Assembly (NCBI GenBank): GCA_018398815.1
Contig: CM031595.1
Span: forward strand, 43,729,978-43,793,977
DNA: 64,000 nucleotides
Direction: 5' to 3'
Source: Conus ventricosus
Lineage: Eukaryota; Mollusca; Gastropoda; Neogastropoda; Conidae
Part shown: positions 48,501 through 60,400 of the stretch, piece after piece
Position numbering within the stretch: the stretch's first letter is position 1
Layout of the letters: the number at the start of each line of letters is the position of its first letter
The notes under the pieces: generated by a model
What the model was told of the DNA's origin: nothing
What the model saw: only the letters and a program-made list of their open reading frames with translations
Databases searched by the model: none
Program-made: the position numbers and the translations under genes

Positions 48501-49364
48501 TGCTTCAGCTGTTCAGTGATGTGTGTACTGATCCATCGTACACAGAGCACTAAAAAGGTAGCTGCCGGCTAACAATATGCTTGTTTAGTCGTGGAGCCCT
48601 TCCAACGCAGTGCACAGATTATGGTGGTGGAACAATACATGTCATAGAAAGTAGAGCCTGCTGAAACAGAAAGATAAAGAAGAAAAAGATAGTGTCAGCT
48701 TAACACATTCAGTGCTATGGAGCAAAGTAACGTTCGAGCTGAACGCCCACACTGAGCAAAAGTGATATGACAGACAAATAGCCTTCCCACAAGACTAGGT
48801 GCAGGGTACCTATCTAACATGATACTCAAAACAACCAGAATGACTAGTTAAGCTAGGCAGTGACAAAGACACTTTATATGATGACTGCCAGCGAATTTCG
48901 ATCTTGCAATGATGTCACATGACATACTGACCTCCCCACACCATCATGCCTTTGTCTCACAAATCGCAATAAAGCTTACTCTGCCGTCATCACTCCCTTT
49001 TCTTCCCCTCCAACCCCCCCCCCCCCCCACCCCCCCACCCCCTCCACCATCAGTCGGGTCTATTTTTGATGTTGCCAAAATAGGCACACAAAAACTCCCT
49101 TCACTCCTCCTCCTCTCCCTTCCCTTATCTGAAGGCATGTTCTCTCTCCACTACATCAGAGAGACGCCAAGGACTGGGAGAGGGGATGCGTATGTTGCGC
49201 CTGTGCATGATGCAATTATGTGAATCAGTGTCCTATCAGGTAGCATGATGGCTCACGTAAAGCAACCCCAACTGCTAAGAAAGAGCGTTTTTTAATCTTC
49301 TACGCCTCTCCTCACACAGTTAGTGGTGGGGATGACCAACCCCCCCCCCCCCCCCCCACCCCAC
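48501..49364. other. Intergenic sequence, no gene seen
   Basis: C-rich DNA at about 49011-49044 and a C run at about 49339-49361. No recognisable coding. Confidence 0.6.
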
Positions 49365-50935
49365 TCCCCTTTTCATTGTCTTTAGAGACACAAAGCAAAC
49401 CAGAACAGGAAACGGAATAGGTAGCTTAGCCTACAACCTACAAAATGGGGAAACTCACTATGAACACTCACTGCTCTCTATAGACAGCTGTAAGACTGAT
49501 TACCCACAGTGTAGCCATGAAGACAACAGGGGTAAATCTGAGAAGGGAACAATCATCTCTACATATTCTCTGAATCTCCTATGTTCTAAGGTTCACTGTT
49601 TTCCAGAAGAACTGTGAGTTGAAACTACGTTTCTGAATGTTAAGACTATGCATTAATTGTATGTATGCCATGTGTTTTTACCATATAACTATAAGCCAAT
49701 TTTGGTGACATCTAGCTAGGTGATGAATGAGTATTCTCTTGTAATAGTTGTTTACCACAACTTGGTAAAAACTATTAAGATGCTTGATTACCCTTTTTTG
49801 TTAACAATTTGATAATCATTCTTTGTTAACAATCTGATTTTACCAGAATTTGATACTGTCTGTGAAGATGATAACTGAGTGATAACTTCTGACCAGAAAA
49901 GCAGTATGCTGCACTAGGTGAAAACTGTTCAGTTAATTTATGAATACTGTTGATTGTCAGAATGCTTTGTAGTAGGTGCCTCTAAAAATCTAATCAACAT
50001 GTGTACTTAGGCCAAGTTTATTCCAAGTTACTTCAACTTGAGTTATAAGAAAATCTGAAGAAGAGTTGTTTGACTTTCATTGCTTAGCTTGGTGTCACTG
50101 TCTCCTTCCCCTTGTTAAAATCGACTCCAAATCAGAGTGAATGTGGAGACTGATAATTATGGCAGATATATTTATGCTAGTCTAATCCTTTATTGGCGGA
50201 GGCCTCACACATTTACTGAAAATCAGAGGGCAAGCGTGAGAACTCGACAAGCCCGACTCTCAGCTACTTAACTACAGACCAGGTTCTGTTTGTCTGCTTA
50301 GAGCCTGGGTTCCTACCTACCCTGGGTGATATGTTACTGGTCCAGCTGAGGCAGCACCCCCAGATCAGCCTGCCTAATGTGAAGGTGGACCTGTCACCAG
50401 CAACTAGAGAGAGAGATCAACTATCCTCCCCAACATCAGATAAGTCTTGATATTCCAAGTGAACTCCAACTCAACTCCCCCAAAACTTTCCCTCTCCTTA
50501 TGATGACAAAAGAAGTGGGGGAAAAAACAAAAGTCAGCCAGAAATGAATTAGTGAAATTGATTTGAATATTTCAAACTTGCATAAACAAAGACGTTGATG
50601 TGTGAAAGTGCTCTTAAGTTGTGTCAGTTCTTTGTTGTTCATTCAGTATTGAATGTTTGAACTTGTCTCTAATTCTGTCTCTCAGAGCTACAAGTACTTC
50701 TAAGTGTACAAGCCTAAGAAAAATATTTCTAAGCCATTCTTGAGTAGTTTTAAGAGTCCCGAGAAAAATTAAAAATTTCTTTCGATGAATAGTACTGGAA
50801 AGTTGCTCCTTCCATAACTAGTAAAAGAGAGGGTGGAGGTGAAAATTTAACATAACTCCAACAGAGAAAATATACTCTTAGTCATTCCCCTATAGGACAA
50901 AACCAACCCACTCCCAACTCTCGTCACAAATGACT
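49365..50935 (-). repeat. 1.5-kb dispersed repeat, copy 2 (inverted)
   Basis: Reverse-complement partner of 16005-17520. Anchors are ACTAGTTATGGAAGGAGC at about 50805-50822 (minus) and TTTGCTTTGTGTC near 49390 (minus). The flanks of the two copies differ, so these are two insertions or copies, not one large inversion. A tRNA-like segment abuts its far end. Confidence 0.82.
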
Positions 50936-50990
50936 GACAGTGAACTCAGTGCCGTATCACTGAGCCACCCTCGCTTTCCCACTTTAGTCT
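50925..50990 (-). other. tRNA-like segment at the edge of the 1.5-kb repeat
   Basis: Read on the minus strand, AGGGTGGCTCAGTGATACGG looks like an A-box region. GAGAGTTGGGAG lies where a B box would be expected and is degraded. It could be the head of a SINE whose body merges with the repeat. Confidence 0.35.
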
Positions 50991-51061
50991 GAGTACAGTT
51001 CACGTGCGCAAGTCACTATCAACTTTCAGGCACCGCACACCACGTGTCGTGGTGCACAAAG

Positions 51062-51105
<44 letters not shown>

Positions 51106-51489
51106 ACATGCAATTTGGTGGGACTGCCCTTTCAGATAACCCCTCATGCCAGCAAGATTTCGTATATTGTTCAGATAGGTCGTCCCACTTCTTGTACGTA
51201 GCCTCAACCCAAACGAGCGCGAACCACCCTGTGTGTGTTTCAAACCTGACAGTTCGACACTATCAACATCAAAGTTCGGCAATCAGCCAGCCACCCCCTG
51301 CACAAGAGGCAGACCAAGGGCCAATCAGATCAACAGGAAATGGTGAATGCCTTCCATATTCGCAATGGAACTGTTAACCAGCCAACGCTGAAGATACTTA
51401 TCTTCTCCTCTGTCGATCTCTGATGCTATTACACTTCCGCATCTACAAATGGTCTCCAGGGGTTTCTCAGAAGCACGAACCGAGACGAC
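50991..51489. other. Intergenic sequence with GT microsatellite
   Basis: (GT)n at 51064-51104. No gene recognised. Confidence 0.6.
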
Positions 51490-51850
51490 TTCCATATATG
51501 CGTGAACTTGCGAGTAGCTAGCTCATGCTAGCGGCGAGGAATGTAAGAGGCGAGGGGCAGTAAAGAAACGGGCGAAAGACAAATCTTAATGAACGATGTG
51601 ACCTCTTGTTAAACGGTCAGTGTTTTGGTTGTTCTATGCACCATTCAGAGAACAGAACTAGTTTTTCGTGTACCAGCCACGGGACCTTATAACTGTCGGT
51701 CATTTTTTCTTGCCACGAGGGAGTCCCAAGACTGTCTAGCGAATTCTCGCCTATCTCTAGTACCGCACGCCAGCTGGATGCGCTATGCAATGCTGACAGT
51801 CACCAAGCAAGCGAAAATTCTTGCTGCCTCGTTTCTAAGAAACGCGTTTC
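51490..51850 (+). repeat. Dispersed repeat family D, copy 1
   Basis: Diverged but collinear with 55910-56290. Shared anchors are AGAGGCGA followed by an ACGAAA-like run, CGAAAGACAAA, GAGTCCCAAGAC, GTGTAGCGAA or TCTAGCGAA, and GCTATGMAATGCTGAC. No coding frame is conserved between the copies. Confidence 0.75.
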
Positions 51851-52372
51851 AACAATGTATGAAAGTAGCAGTTATAGAAAAAAAAAAAAAGAAGCGATAA
51901 ACAACAAACTACAAAACGCGGTGTATATCATTTACAAAACATTGTGAATATGATTTAAGATGTGAATATTATTTACGAAACATTGTACATAGATATCATT
52001 TACTAAATATCGTACATGATACAGACATAGAACAACAACAAAATTGTAGATATGATTTCCAAACCATTCCTTCAGAAACGGAACAGCTGTGAAATCGACG
52101 TACAGTATTGCACGCTGAATCGCACAATTTCCCCCTAATCTCGTTTCGCTTAATTTGGATGTTGGCGGCATGTTAATTTCCTCCTCGTCGTTCAATACTT
52201 GGAGAGGCACGTTTTGCCTCCAGCGACTGGAGACTCGCACGCCTTCCCCTCTCCTCCTCATTTCCTCATTATAACCTTTCGCCCCCACCCCAACCCTCAT
52301 CTCCACACCCTGCATCTCCTTCCACGCCCTTTCCCCCCTCCCCTTCGCCATCCCACACACTCCCCTCCCCTT

Positions 52373-52376
<4 letters not shown>
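51851..52376. other. Intergenic sequence, no gene seen
   Basis: Several ATTTACNAAACATTGTA-like short repeats at about 51925-52015. Otherwise unremarkable. Confidence 0.55.
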
Positions 52377-52470
<94 letters not shown>

Positions 52471-52507
52471 CTCAGAGGATGCAGTCCTCTCTCTCTCTCT
52501 CTTCTCT

Positions 52508-52540
<33 letters not shown>

Positions 52541-52640
52541 GAGAATGCAGTCTCCTCTCTCTCTCTCTCTATCTCTCTTCTTCTCTCTCTCCTCTTCTCT
52601 CTCTCTCTCTCTCTCCTCCTCTCTCTTCTCTCTCTCTCAC
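52377..52640. repeat. CA then CT microsatellite
   Basis: (CA)n at 52377-52421, (CT)n at 52422-52466, and interrupted CT with GAGGATGCAGT/GAGAATGCAGT spacers to 52640. A 209-aa frame over it is an artefact. Confidence 0.95.
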
Positions 52641-53192
52641 TCGTTAGTCTTTACAAATTCCATTTTCGCTGCCAGACTCCTCAGTGCTGCTTACAAGTTA
52701 GTTCTATCGGACGTCTACGAACGATCTTTTCACACAGCCCAGACAACAGCATCGACTTTGTCCTCCCACCCCCTTTGTCAGGTTCAACGTCCACACCCAC
52801 CACGGTGAAATGGATGGAAGGGGCATAAATCTCGCTTGCAACAGGAGGCAGGGGACCTCACCCCACACTGATGACACCATGATAAGAAGAAGTTAAGTTG
52901 GGCAGCGAAAATGCCATTTATATCACAGGCGCACACGGGATTCGAACTGCAAATTCGGTAATCGACTACCGAGAGCTAACCAGTCGGTAATAATCGGTCG
53001 AACATTAGGGACGATGAAAGTTTTACATGCACACATATTTTGATCTCCAAACAGCAGGTCCCCTGTCTTCCTGTGGGGTGGTAGATTTGTTGGCGTGTTA
53101 GTTGTGTTCTCTCCTCATCGTGAACGGCAAACGAGAAGTCCCCTGTTCTTTTTATCCCATAGGGTGGCGAGTTAACAGCTAAGCGGCAATTG

Positions 53193-53201
<9 letters not shown>
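52641..53201. other. Intergenic sequence with a minus-strand tRNA-like head
   Basis: On the minus strand at about 52990-52925, CTGGTTAGCTCTCGGTAG is followed by GCAGTTCGAATCCCG, a good B box. It is probably a tRNA-derived SINE head with no intact cloverleaf. Confidence 0.5.
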
Positions 53202-53234
<33 letters not shown>

Positions 53235-53253
53235 ACACACACACACACACACA
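53202..53253. repeat. CA microsatellite
   Basis: (CA)n with one ACCA break. Confidence 0.95.
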
Positions 53254-54220
53254 CATCAAATAAAAAATAAATAAAGGGAAACTAAATTATGCAAAATGTT
53301 TCTCGCAAACGCAGTTAGGAGAATGATGCTCAGCCCACCAAAATCGTGACACACCAGACACTGGAATGGTGCCGACAGTTCTCTTCTGCAGAAGGTCTGC
53401 TGCCATCACGGGAACCGCCACTAAGCCAGCCTCCCTGCCCTAGCTTCAGGATCTCCGCTTCCCCAGAGCCTGGACTGTCGCCCGCACACTGGAGGAGCTG
53501 CGTGACTCTCCTTCCAATGGCTTCAGTGGCTCCCCATCCTCCACATCATCGATCGTCAAAATGACTGGAGGCACGGTGGCTTTGTGCCTTCGTCGGCTGA
53601 TTTATTAGGACCAGAACAACGAAACCAGGCTTCCGCTCTCGCTGCGGTCCACGGTAAAGCTTTGCTGCTCTCGCTCCTTCGAGGGACTGACTGTTCGTGG
53701 TGACTTACTGAAAGGCCAGTTCATTGATCCCCCCTTCCACTGCACCTCAAACGCCACCCCCTCCCACCCCCTCCCGCTTTTCCACTTCCACTTATCCGTT
53801 CTCCTCCCAACCTAGAGTGACTTTGAACCAGAAGAGCGTTCAATCACCATAACTTGTCCCTACTGTTTCACACTCTTTCGGTGTGTTTCCCTACTTTACC
53901 CTGTGATTTCTTCTTTACCTTACGAGTTTTCCCTTTCTTCCACGATTCCCTGCTTTCCATAATGTTTCCATTCTTTCCCCTGTGAGTTCCTTCTTTACCC
54001 CCAACGGCTTTCTACTTTCGCTAAGATCTTCTAGTTTCTTAACCGTTTTTTCTTCTCGTTCCTATGTTGCAGACCTTTTCATACCAATTTTCCGTCTTTC
54101 ACTCTTTTCCCATACTTTTTGTAGGTTTCCGTTTTCCCTATTTTTTTTCCTTTGTTTTTTTTTTTCATGTTCTCCTAAGCTGTTTCGATCTTATTTCTAA
54201 AGTAGCGATACAGTTTTTCT
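53254..54220. other. Intergenic sequence, no gene seen
   Basis: Pyrimidine-rich from about 53860 to 54180. A 72-aa plus frame at 53346-53564 is of ordinary composition but unrecognised. Confidence 0.5.
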
Positions 54221-54440
54221 GGCTTTTAGTGTTGTGATGGCATATGACATTGAAAAAGAGTGCTTCCTTTGCTACATATAAACGTATCTCAATAACCAAC
54301 TCCTGTATATTTGCACATCAGTCGGTCAAGGAATGACTGCTGATGTGCAAATACACAGGAGTTAGTTATTGAGATACGTTTTAATGTAGCAAAGGATGCA
54401 TCTTTTTCAATGTCATATGCCATCACAACACTAAAACGCT
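54221..54440. repeat. 220-bp near-perfect inverted repeat (hairpin)
   Basis: Two 100-base arms (54221-54320 and 54341-54440) are reverse complements with only a few mismatches and a spacer of 20 bases. TTTTAGTGTTGTGATGGCAT at the left pairs with ATGCCATCACAACACTAAAA at the right. The spacer itself holds AGTC/GACT, so the loop may be shorter. No protein frame. It could be a fold-back MITE or a hairpin RNA source. Confidence 0.95.
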
Positions 54441-54837
54441 GTTTACAAAATCAAAAAGTCCTGAACAAACTTTCGTATATGCCTACTCGAAATCCTTTCT
54501 CTAATTTTACGTCACTCTACTTTTACATAGTTAGGATCTCTCCGAGTCATGCTTTGTTGAAAAAAAAACGACACTACGAAGCGAAGTATGCGATCGCTGC
54601 CCTTCCTGGCTGTGTTTGTCGCCATTTGTGTCCCGCCATTTCCTGGCCACCGAAACGGAGAATAACAGGTGTATGGCCCACTGCCGCAAGAAAGTTGACA
54701 GAATGTGACAAATCGCGTTGGCTGACACAAAGGGTAGCATAATCATCATCATGATCATGATTATGATCATCATATAATATATAATGATAATAAGAATAAT
54801 ATCACTACTAACAATAAAATTACACACAACGCTCGCG
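54441..54837. other. Intergenic sequence, no gene seen
   Basis: Includes an ATCATGATC-type AT-rich tract at about 54740-54800. No recognisable coding. Confidence 0.55.
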
Positions 54838-54920
54838 CGCACGCACGCACGCACGCACACATGCACACACGCGCACGCACACACACACACACACACACAC
54901 CACACACACAACACCACACG
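54838..54920. repeat. CGCA and CA microsatellite
   Basis: (GCAC)n then (CA)n. Confidence 0.95.
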
Positions 54921-55246
54921 CACATATATCCTTGTCTCTGAATCGGCTTCTCACCGCACTAAAGTCCCACCCAGTCTTCCGAACAGACAAGATCAATGTT
55001 GTCCTTTAAAAAGCTTAGGTCAGAAAGGCATCGTTTTCTAATCATGTACCGCCATTATTTGTTTCCCCCCTTGCTCCTAAAATAGTAACGTGTCCTGATT
55101 GGTGCCAGAATCATCGGCATTTTCACTCTGGGAAAGGTGGACAGCCAGTCAATAAACACCACGCTCCCTTATGGAAAGCCAGAGAATCTCGTAGGCGTTA
55201 TTCGAGTGACCTGCCAGGGGGATGACGGGAGGGGGGCTGGGTTGTA

Positions 55247-55250
<4 letters not shown>

Positions 55251-55291
<41 letters not shown>
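55251..55291. repeat. CT microsatellite
   Basis: Pure (CT)n. Confidence 0.97.
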
Positions 55292-55293
<2 letters not shown>

Positions 55294-55334
55294 CTAAACC
55301 TTTTTTGGTGATCTGAAGGGTTCACTCCTATGGA

Positions 55335-55880
55335 AACTGAGTTAATGGGTAGGTTTAACGTCCTATTGGCCTAAGGCGCTTGAGGACAAGGTACACTTAC
55401 AGACATAGGTCTGCATCTTCTGTGGCAACTGTTGTCGCTGGGCAAAAGTGGGCGAGTTCGTCGTATGTCTCTCTAAGAACTCTGGTTTCTTTCGAACTTT
55501 AGTTCAAATTCGGCCGTTGGTCGGCCGACGATGGGCTTCGGTGTATTTGGCCTCCTTTCCCCAACCAAAAGGCTGTCTTCAGGACCACCAGACGGCCTTC
55601 TTCGTGCTCGGGTGGCGATGGTCCTGTGTCGCCTGGACGAAAGTCGCTGGAGCGCTGCACGAGTCTCTAATATTCGACGGGCCACGCAGACTACAGCTCC
55701 ACATCTCCAGGGGCTGTCCCCCGGCGACACAGGCTAGACCCGCCGTAACGCATATGGCTGGAAGGATCGCTACGCCGCCAGACACTGACCTCTCACATCA
55801 GTGTCCTTCAAATGAGATCTGCCACTTCTCCCTTGGCGTACGCTGCTATGCCACACTCGCAGTTAACTCGAAAGCGAACT
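55335..55880 (+). repeat. Dispersed repeat family E, copy 1
   Basis: Collinear with 57110-57745 (plus) and 59735-60400 (minus). Shared anchors are TTTAACGTCCTATTGG (also in the third copy), CAACTGTTGTCGC, GGTCGGCCGACGATGGG, GGTGGCGATGGTCCTGTG, CGAAAGTCGCTGGAGCGCTG, and a closing CACATCTCCAG with AGACCCGC. Relative to the other two copies it lacks about 100 bp near 55695. Frames across it are not conserved between copies. Confidence 0.85.
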
Positions 55881-55909
55881 CGGGAAACTGAGATCTTAGC
55901 AGATTTTTT

Positions 55910-56290
55910 TATGGATCGAGTCGAGAACTCGCGAGGTTGCTAGCTCCCCCTTGCGCCGAGGGATGTGAGAGGCGAAGGGAGTTACGGAAACAAGCGAAAG
56001 ACAAAAACAATGTGACCACTTCTTCAAGTTCTTCTTGCGGTTGAAGGGCCCGCGTTTCGGTCGTTTTCTGTACCGATCAGAAAACATTACTGCTTTTCGT
56101 CCACCAGTCACAAGGCATTATAACGGTCGGCCTTTTTTTACCTGCATGTGAGAGTCCCAAGACAGTGTAGCGAACTCCGCCTGATCCTAGCCCCGTTCGC
56201 CGCTAGGCTGTGCTATGAAATGCTGACGCACAAAGAGAACGAGAATTGTCGCCCCTCTCTTTCATGAAACACTTCTCTGGTGTTCTGCGC
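55910..56290 (+). repeat. Dispersed repeat family D, copy 2
   Basis: Partner of 51490-51850, directly downstream of family E copy 1. Substitutions and small indels are common, so these are older copies than the LTR pair at 2.3-9.7 kb. Confidence 0.75.
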
Positions 56291-56772
56291 TCACTTAGAG
56301 CGCACGTGAAAGAATCTACAACAAAGGGGTAAATCCACCAAAACATGACTGGAGCAGAAAAACCACCACCGGCGTTTTACTATGGTGATCCATTCTCTGT
56401 GGGGAGGGTATCCAGAATGTCACAAGCACATCTGTTGTGACAATAACGCGATCAACAACAACTACAGGACACAGTACAAAACAATACCACACAATCTTTT
56501 CTGTCCTGAAACTGGCTGTGGCAGGCTGAACAATACACACAAAATTTGCAGAGCCTTTCGGGTGTTCAGCTAATGAACTGCCTGAGATATACCATGTCTA
56601 AGGCACGGCACGATGGAAAGCGGTGCCCCTCTCTCTCCTTCTGCCGCTTGTTGCTTTCCCTGAACTGAACTGAACCAAGTGATTTGGATATTCATTTGCC
56701 GTTATAACTGATGATCGTAAGTTCCACTGGCAAACACTCCGTGGCTACGAGCCTCTACTGGTGCTGACAAGC

Positions 56773-56773
<1 letters not shown>
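56291..56773. other. Intergenic sequence, no gene seen
   Basis: A 63-aa plus frame and a 74-aa minus frame are unremarkable. No repeat recognised. Confidence 0.55.

Positions 56774-56852
<79 letters not shown>
56774..56852. repeat. CT microsatellite
   Basis: Pure (CT)n of about 39 units. Confidence 0.97.
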
Positions 56853-56857
<5 letters not shown>

Positions 56858-57109
56858 ACCAATCCGCCTAGTTCAACAGAAATAGCTTGCAGCCAAACCG
56901 TACAGTGTAAGTTTGAATTATGCACTACAGTGCAGCGGAACATTCAAACACACACTGGAGCCACGGAACTTCCACCCGCTGCTGTGCTGGCATACACGAA
57001 CCAAGTAAACTATCCAAAACTGCCTTGGGGAGGGGGGGAGAGGAGGGAAGGGGCATCCAGAAGTGTTCTCTTTGTGTTCAGGTGCGATCGAGGGTCTGAA
57101 AGAGACGGT

Positions 57110-57745
57110 CATTCAGTCAGTGGGAGATTCACGTCCTGTAGGCGGGGAGGGGGCGCCTTAAGGACAGGATGTAATCTGCATAGTTTGTGGCAGTTGTTGT
57201 CGTTGGCAATAGTGGGTCTGGACCGTGTGGGGGGCGTCGTCTGTCGCTCTCTCAGCTCTAGTTCCTGGTGAACTTGGGTTCATAGTCAGGTGCTGGTCGG
57301 CCGACGATGGGCGTCGGTTATACTTCGCCTCTTTCCCCTCGAAAGGCCTGTCTTCACGGCGACGGCAGCCTTTTTCGTGCTCGGGTGGCGATGGTCCTGT
57401 GCCGCGTGAGGCCGCCTCAAAGAGGGAGCAGAACGAAAGTCGCTGGAGCGCTGCACGCATCCCTTCTATTCTGTGGTCCACGCAGACCACAGCGAGAGGG
57501 CAATAATTATTGTTCAGTTCCACTCTGTGAGGGGCAAAATCGTGGTATCCCAGGCCACGGTAATCGTAGTCAGGCAGCGTTCCATCGCCGATCGCCCACA
57601 TCTCCAGACTACCTCGCCCCCTAGCGACACATGCTAGACCCGCGCTGGAAGGTTCACTGCGCCACCCGACACGTCTCGCATCAGTGTTTCTCAAGGGAGA
57701 TCAGCCACCTCTGTCCCTGGGTGTTCCTGCTCTGCCACCTCGCAG
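57110..57745 (+). repeat. Dispersed repeat family E, copy 2
   Basis: Second plus-strand copy. It contains the segment missing from copy 1 (about 57485-57600, with GGCCACGGTAATCGTAGTC and CGATCGCC), which is matched in the inverted third copy by GACTACGACTACTGTGGCC. A 178-aa minus frame spans it but is not kept in the other copies. Confidence 0.82.
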
Positions 57746-58540
57746 GCGGCACGCCAAGAGGAAAAAGACGTTCTGTTTATTGTCATCGGAGGGGTGGGGG
57801 AAAAAGAGAGCAACGATATGGTTTACCGAAGCAGTCATCCTCTGGGCTACTCACGAAAATGTTGTCAACCCACTGATTTTCTGACTGCATTTGGCTATGG
57901 GCAAGCGTCTCTGATAGTGATACACGCGGTTGGAAAACGGGGGGAAAAGAATACCGGCTGAACAATGCAACGTATATCTTGCGCGCGAATCTTACGGCCT
58001 GTACATGCACTTGGTGCAGCAGTATCCAGGATGCACATATGTGCATGCGTACTGAAGACGCAGCGTTACAAGCAGCTCACGCCCCACTGTGTATCAAATC
58101 GTCCACATTCAGAAATGCATAAAACATGAAGACTGCACGCAAAAAATACACTTTACTATTAAGTCAGGCAAAAAAAAACCACACCACTTTACTATTAAGT
58201 TATCTACACACACACACACACACACACATTTAACCATTGGCAACACCTTTCCCTCTTGTCCCTTACCCCGCCCAGCCTTCTCGCCCACCCCCACCTCTCT
58301 CCCGTCACAATCATCCCAACATCAGCCAACATCCCCTATTCTCTCTAAAAACCTTGCCCCATCCCCCACTTCCCCTCTACCTCCTACACATCCTCCTCAA
58401 CATTTAAGCCTCCCCCAACTTCCCTCTCCTCCTCCTCCGCCCTCCCCCTCACCCTCGCCAACCCCTCCACCCAACAAATTTACAGGGAGGAAAACAGGGA
58501 GGAAAATGAGGTGGCAGGCCCAGCTGGAGATGGGATGGAT
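57746..58540. other. Intergenic sequence, no gene seen
   Basis: ACTTTACTATTAAGT occurs twice (about 58150 and 58186). (CA)n at 58207-58228. C-rich DNA at 58250-58470. Confidence 0.55.
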
Positions 58541-59148
58541 GGGGGGGGGGGGGGGGGGGAGGGATGCACGGGGAGAAACGTGCCGTTGATGGTGAGGTGG
58601 AGAAGGCGGTGGGGGGGGGGGGGGGGAGGGGAGGGCGGGTTGGATGGCCGCCAAGGGGAAATAATTACCCAGGAGACCCCCGCGCCCACTGATGGAGTTA
58701 CGGGCCCTATTCAGGCCCAGCCCGGTGCGCCGGCGCTTGTCGTCCGTCGTCCGCCTGGCGGCCGTCGCCTAATTCCGTTACGCAGCGACACGCGTCTCGC
58801 CATTTTTCTTTTTTCCTTTTTTTTTTCCCCCCCTTTCTTTTTTTTTTTTTTTTTTCCTTTATCCTCCTATCTCGGCCGATTGGTCAGTCGGTGACGTGCG
58901 CGTGAGCGCTCCGTCTTGGCGTTATGATAATTAGGGAGGAACAGGGTGGTGATTCGGGGGGGGGGGGGGGGGGGGGGGGGAGAGAAGGAAGAGGTGGGAA
59001 ACAGGAGGGGGGGGGGGGGGGAGAGGAGGCGAGGGGCGGGGGTAGGGGGTGGAGGGTAGGTGTTTATGGGAGATGTGGGTGTTGTGGAAGTTTGATGATG
59101 GTGAGATGTGGCGGTGGGGGTAGTAATGGTGGTGGGTGGAAATTCATG

Positions 59149-59194
<46 letters not shown>

Positions 59195-59201
59195 GTGTGT
59201 G
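58541..59201. repeat. G runs, pyrimidine tract and GT microsatellite
   Basis: G runs at 58541-58559, 58611-58626, 58958-58980 and 59007-59020. A T/C tract at 58802-58860. (GT)n at 59152-59200. Confidence 0.9.
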
Positions 59202-59734
59202 ATACCTATCAGCTTTTTGATTATTTACAGGTGGGAAACTAGTGATTACGTTTGCTTGTTTGTTTTACTGGCCCTCCGCGTGTTGGAATACTTCACCACC
59301 ACCACACATCACATCATCGTCACCGCCACCACCACCCACCTTCTACCTTTCGCCCGAACAGGCAATAGATGAGCTAGACTAATTAAGCTCTAGGGAGATG
59401 CACGAGCAGATCTTTCTTTCTTTCTCTCTCTTCTTTCTTCTCTATCTCTCTCTCTCTCTCTCTCCTTCTCTCTCTCTCTCTCTCTCGATTCATCATTATT
59501 TCTGCGTTCATTGTCGATAGTATTCATCATATCGGAACACGACAAGATCACTATTGTCAAGAAGGCGTTTATATATTTGTCACACGTTTCCCGTTCACTC
59601 ATCGATCTGGGTTATTTTAGTTCCAGTGTCGAATCGCGCGACAATATTGATGTTCACATTGATTTTAGATGGAACTGGCGAATGGTATTACGACCTGTGC
59701 TGTATATCTAATAGACATGACGAAAGCGCCGGCA
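59202..59734. other. Intergenic sequence with a CT tract
   Basis: (CT)n-rich at 59409-59486. No gene recognised. Confidence 0.6.
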
Positions 59735-60400
59735 CGTTCGTTCGTTGTGAGTGTGGCATAGCAACGGACGCCAAGGGAGAGGTGGCAGATCTGTGAAGGA
59801 CACTGATGTGAGAGGTCGGTGTCAGGCGGCACAGCGATCCTTACAACCATATGGGTGACGGCGGGCCTAGCCTGTGTCGCAGGGGGGGGGGGGGGGGGCG
59901 ACTGGAGATGTGGGGCGATCGGCGATGGCAGCACTGCCAGACTACGACTACTGTGGCCAGGATACGTGCTCTGAGCAGGCAGGCAAACTCCTTATTGGGT
60001 TGGGCTGAAAAACTGCCCTCTCGGCCTAGTCTGTGTGTAACCGCCGAATTTTATGGACTCGTGCAGCGCTCCAGCGACTTTCGTCCTGCTCCCTTCTTAA
60101 GGCGGCCTCACGCGGCACAGGACCATCGCCACCCAAGCACGAAGAAGGCCGCCTGGAGGTCTGAAGACAGCCTTTTGGTTAGGGAAAAGAGGCCAAATAC
60201 ACCGACGCGCATGTTGGCGACCAACAGCCGAATCTGAACTGAAGTTCAAAAGGAACCAGTCGGAGAGAGAAGACGACGGCCCCCACTCAACTCGCCCACT
60301 ACTGCCTGCGACAACAGTTGCCAACAGAACATGCAGCCTACGTCTGCAGGTGCACTGTGTCCTTATGGGACCAATAGGATGTTAAACTCACCCACGAACA
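59735..60400 (-). repeat. Dispersed repeat family E, copy 3 (inverted)
   Basis: Reverse-complement copy of the family at 55335-55880 and 57110-57745. Read on the minus strand it opens with GAGTTTAACATCCTATTGGT and closes with the CACATCTCCAG region near 59900. A G run at 59882-59898 interrupts the closing part. Confidence 0.82.

Noticed and set aside
57158..57694. 178-aa minus-strand frame
   Set aside because: Lies in dispersed repeat family E and is not preserved in the other two copies.
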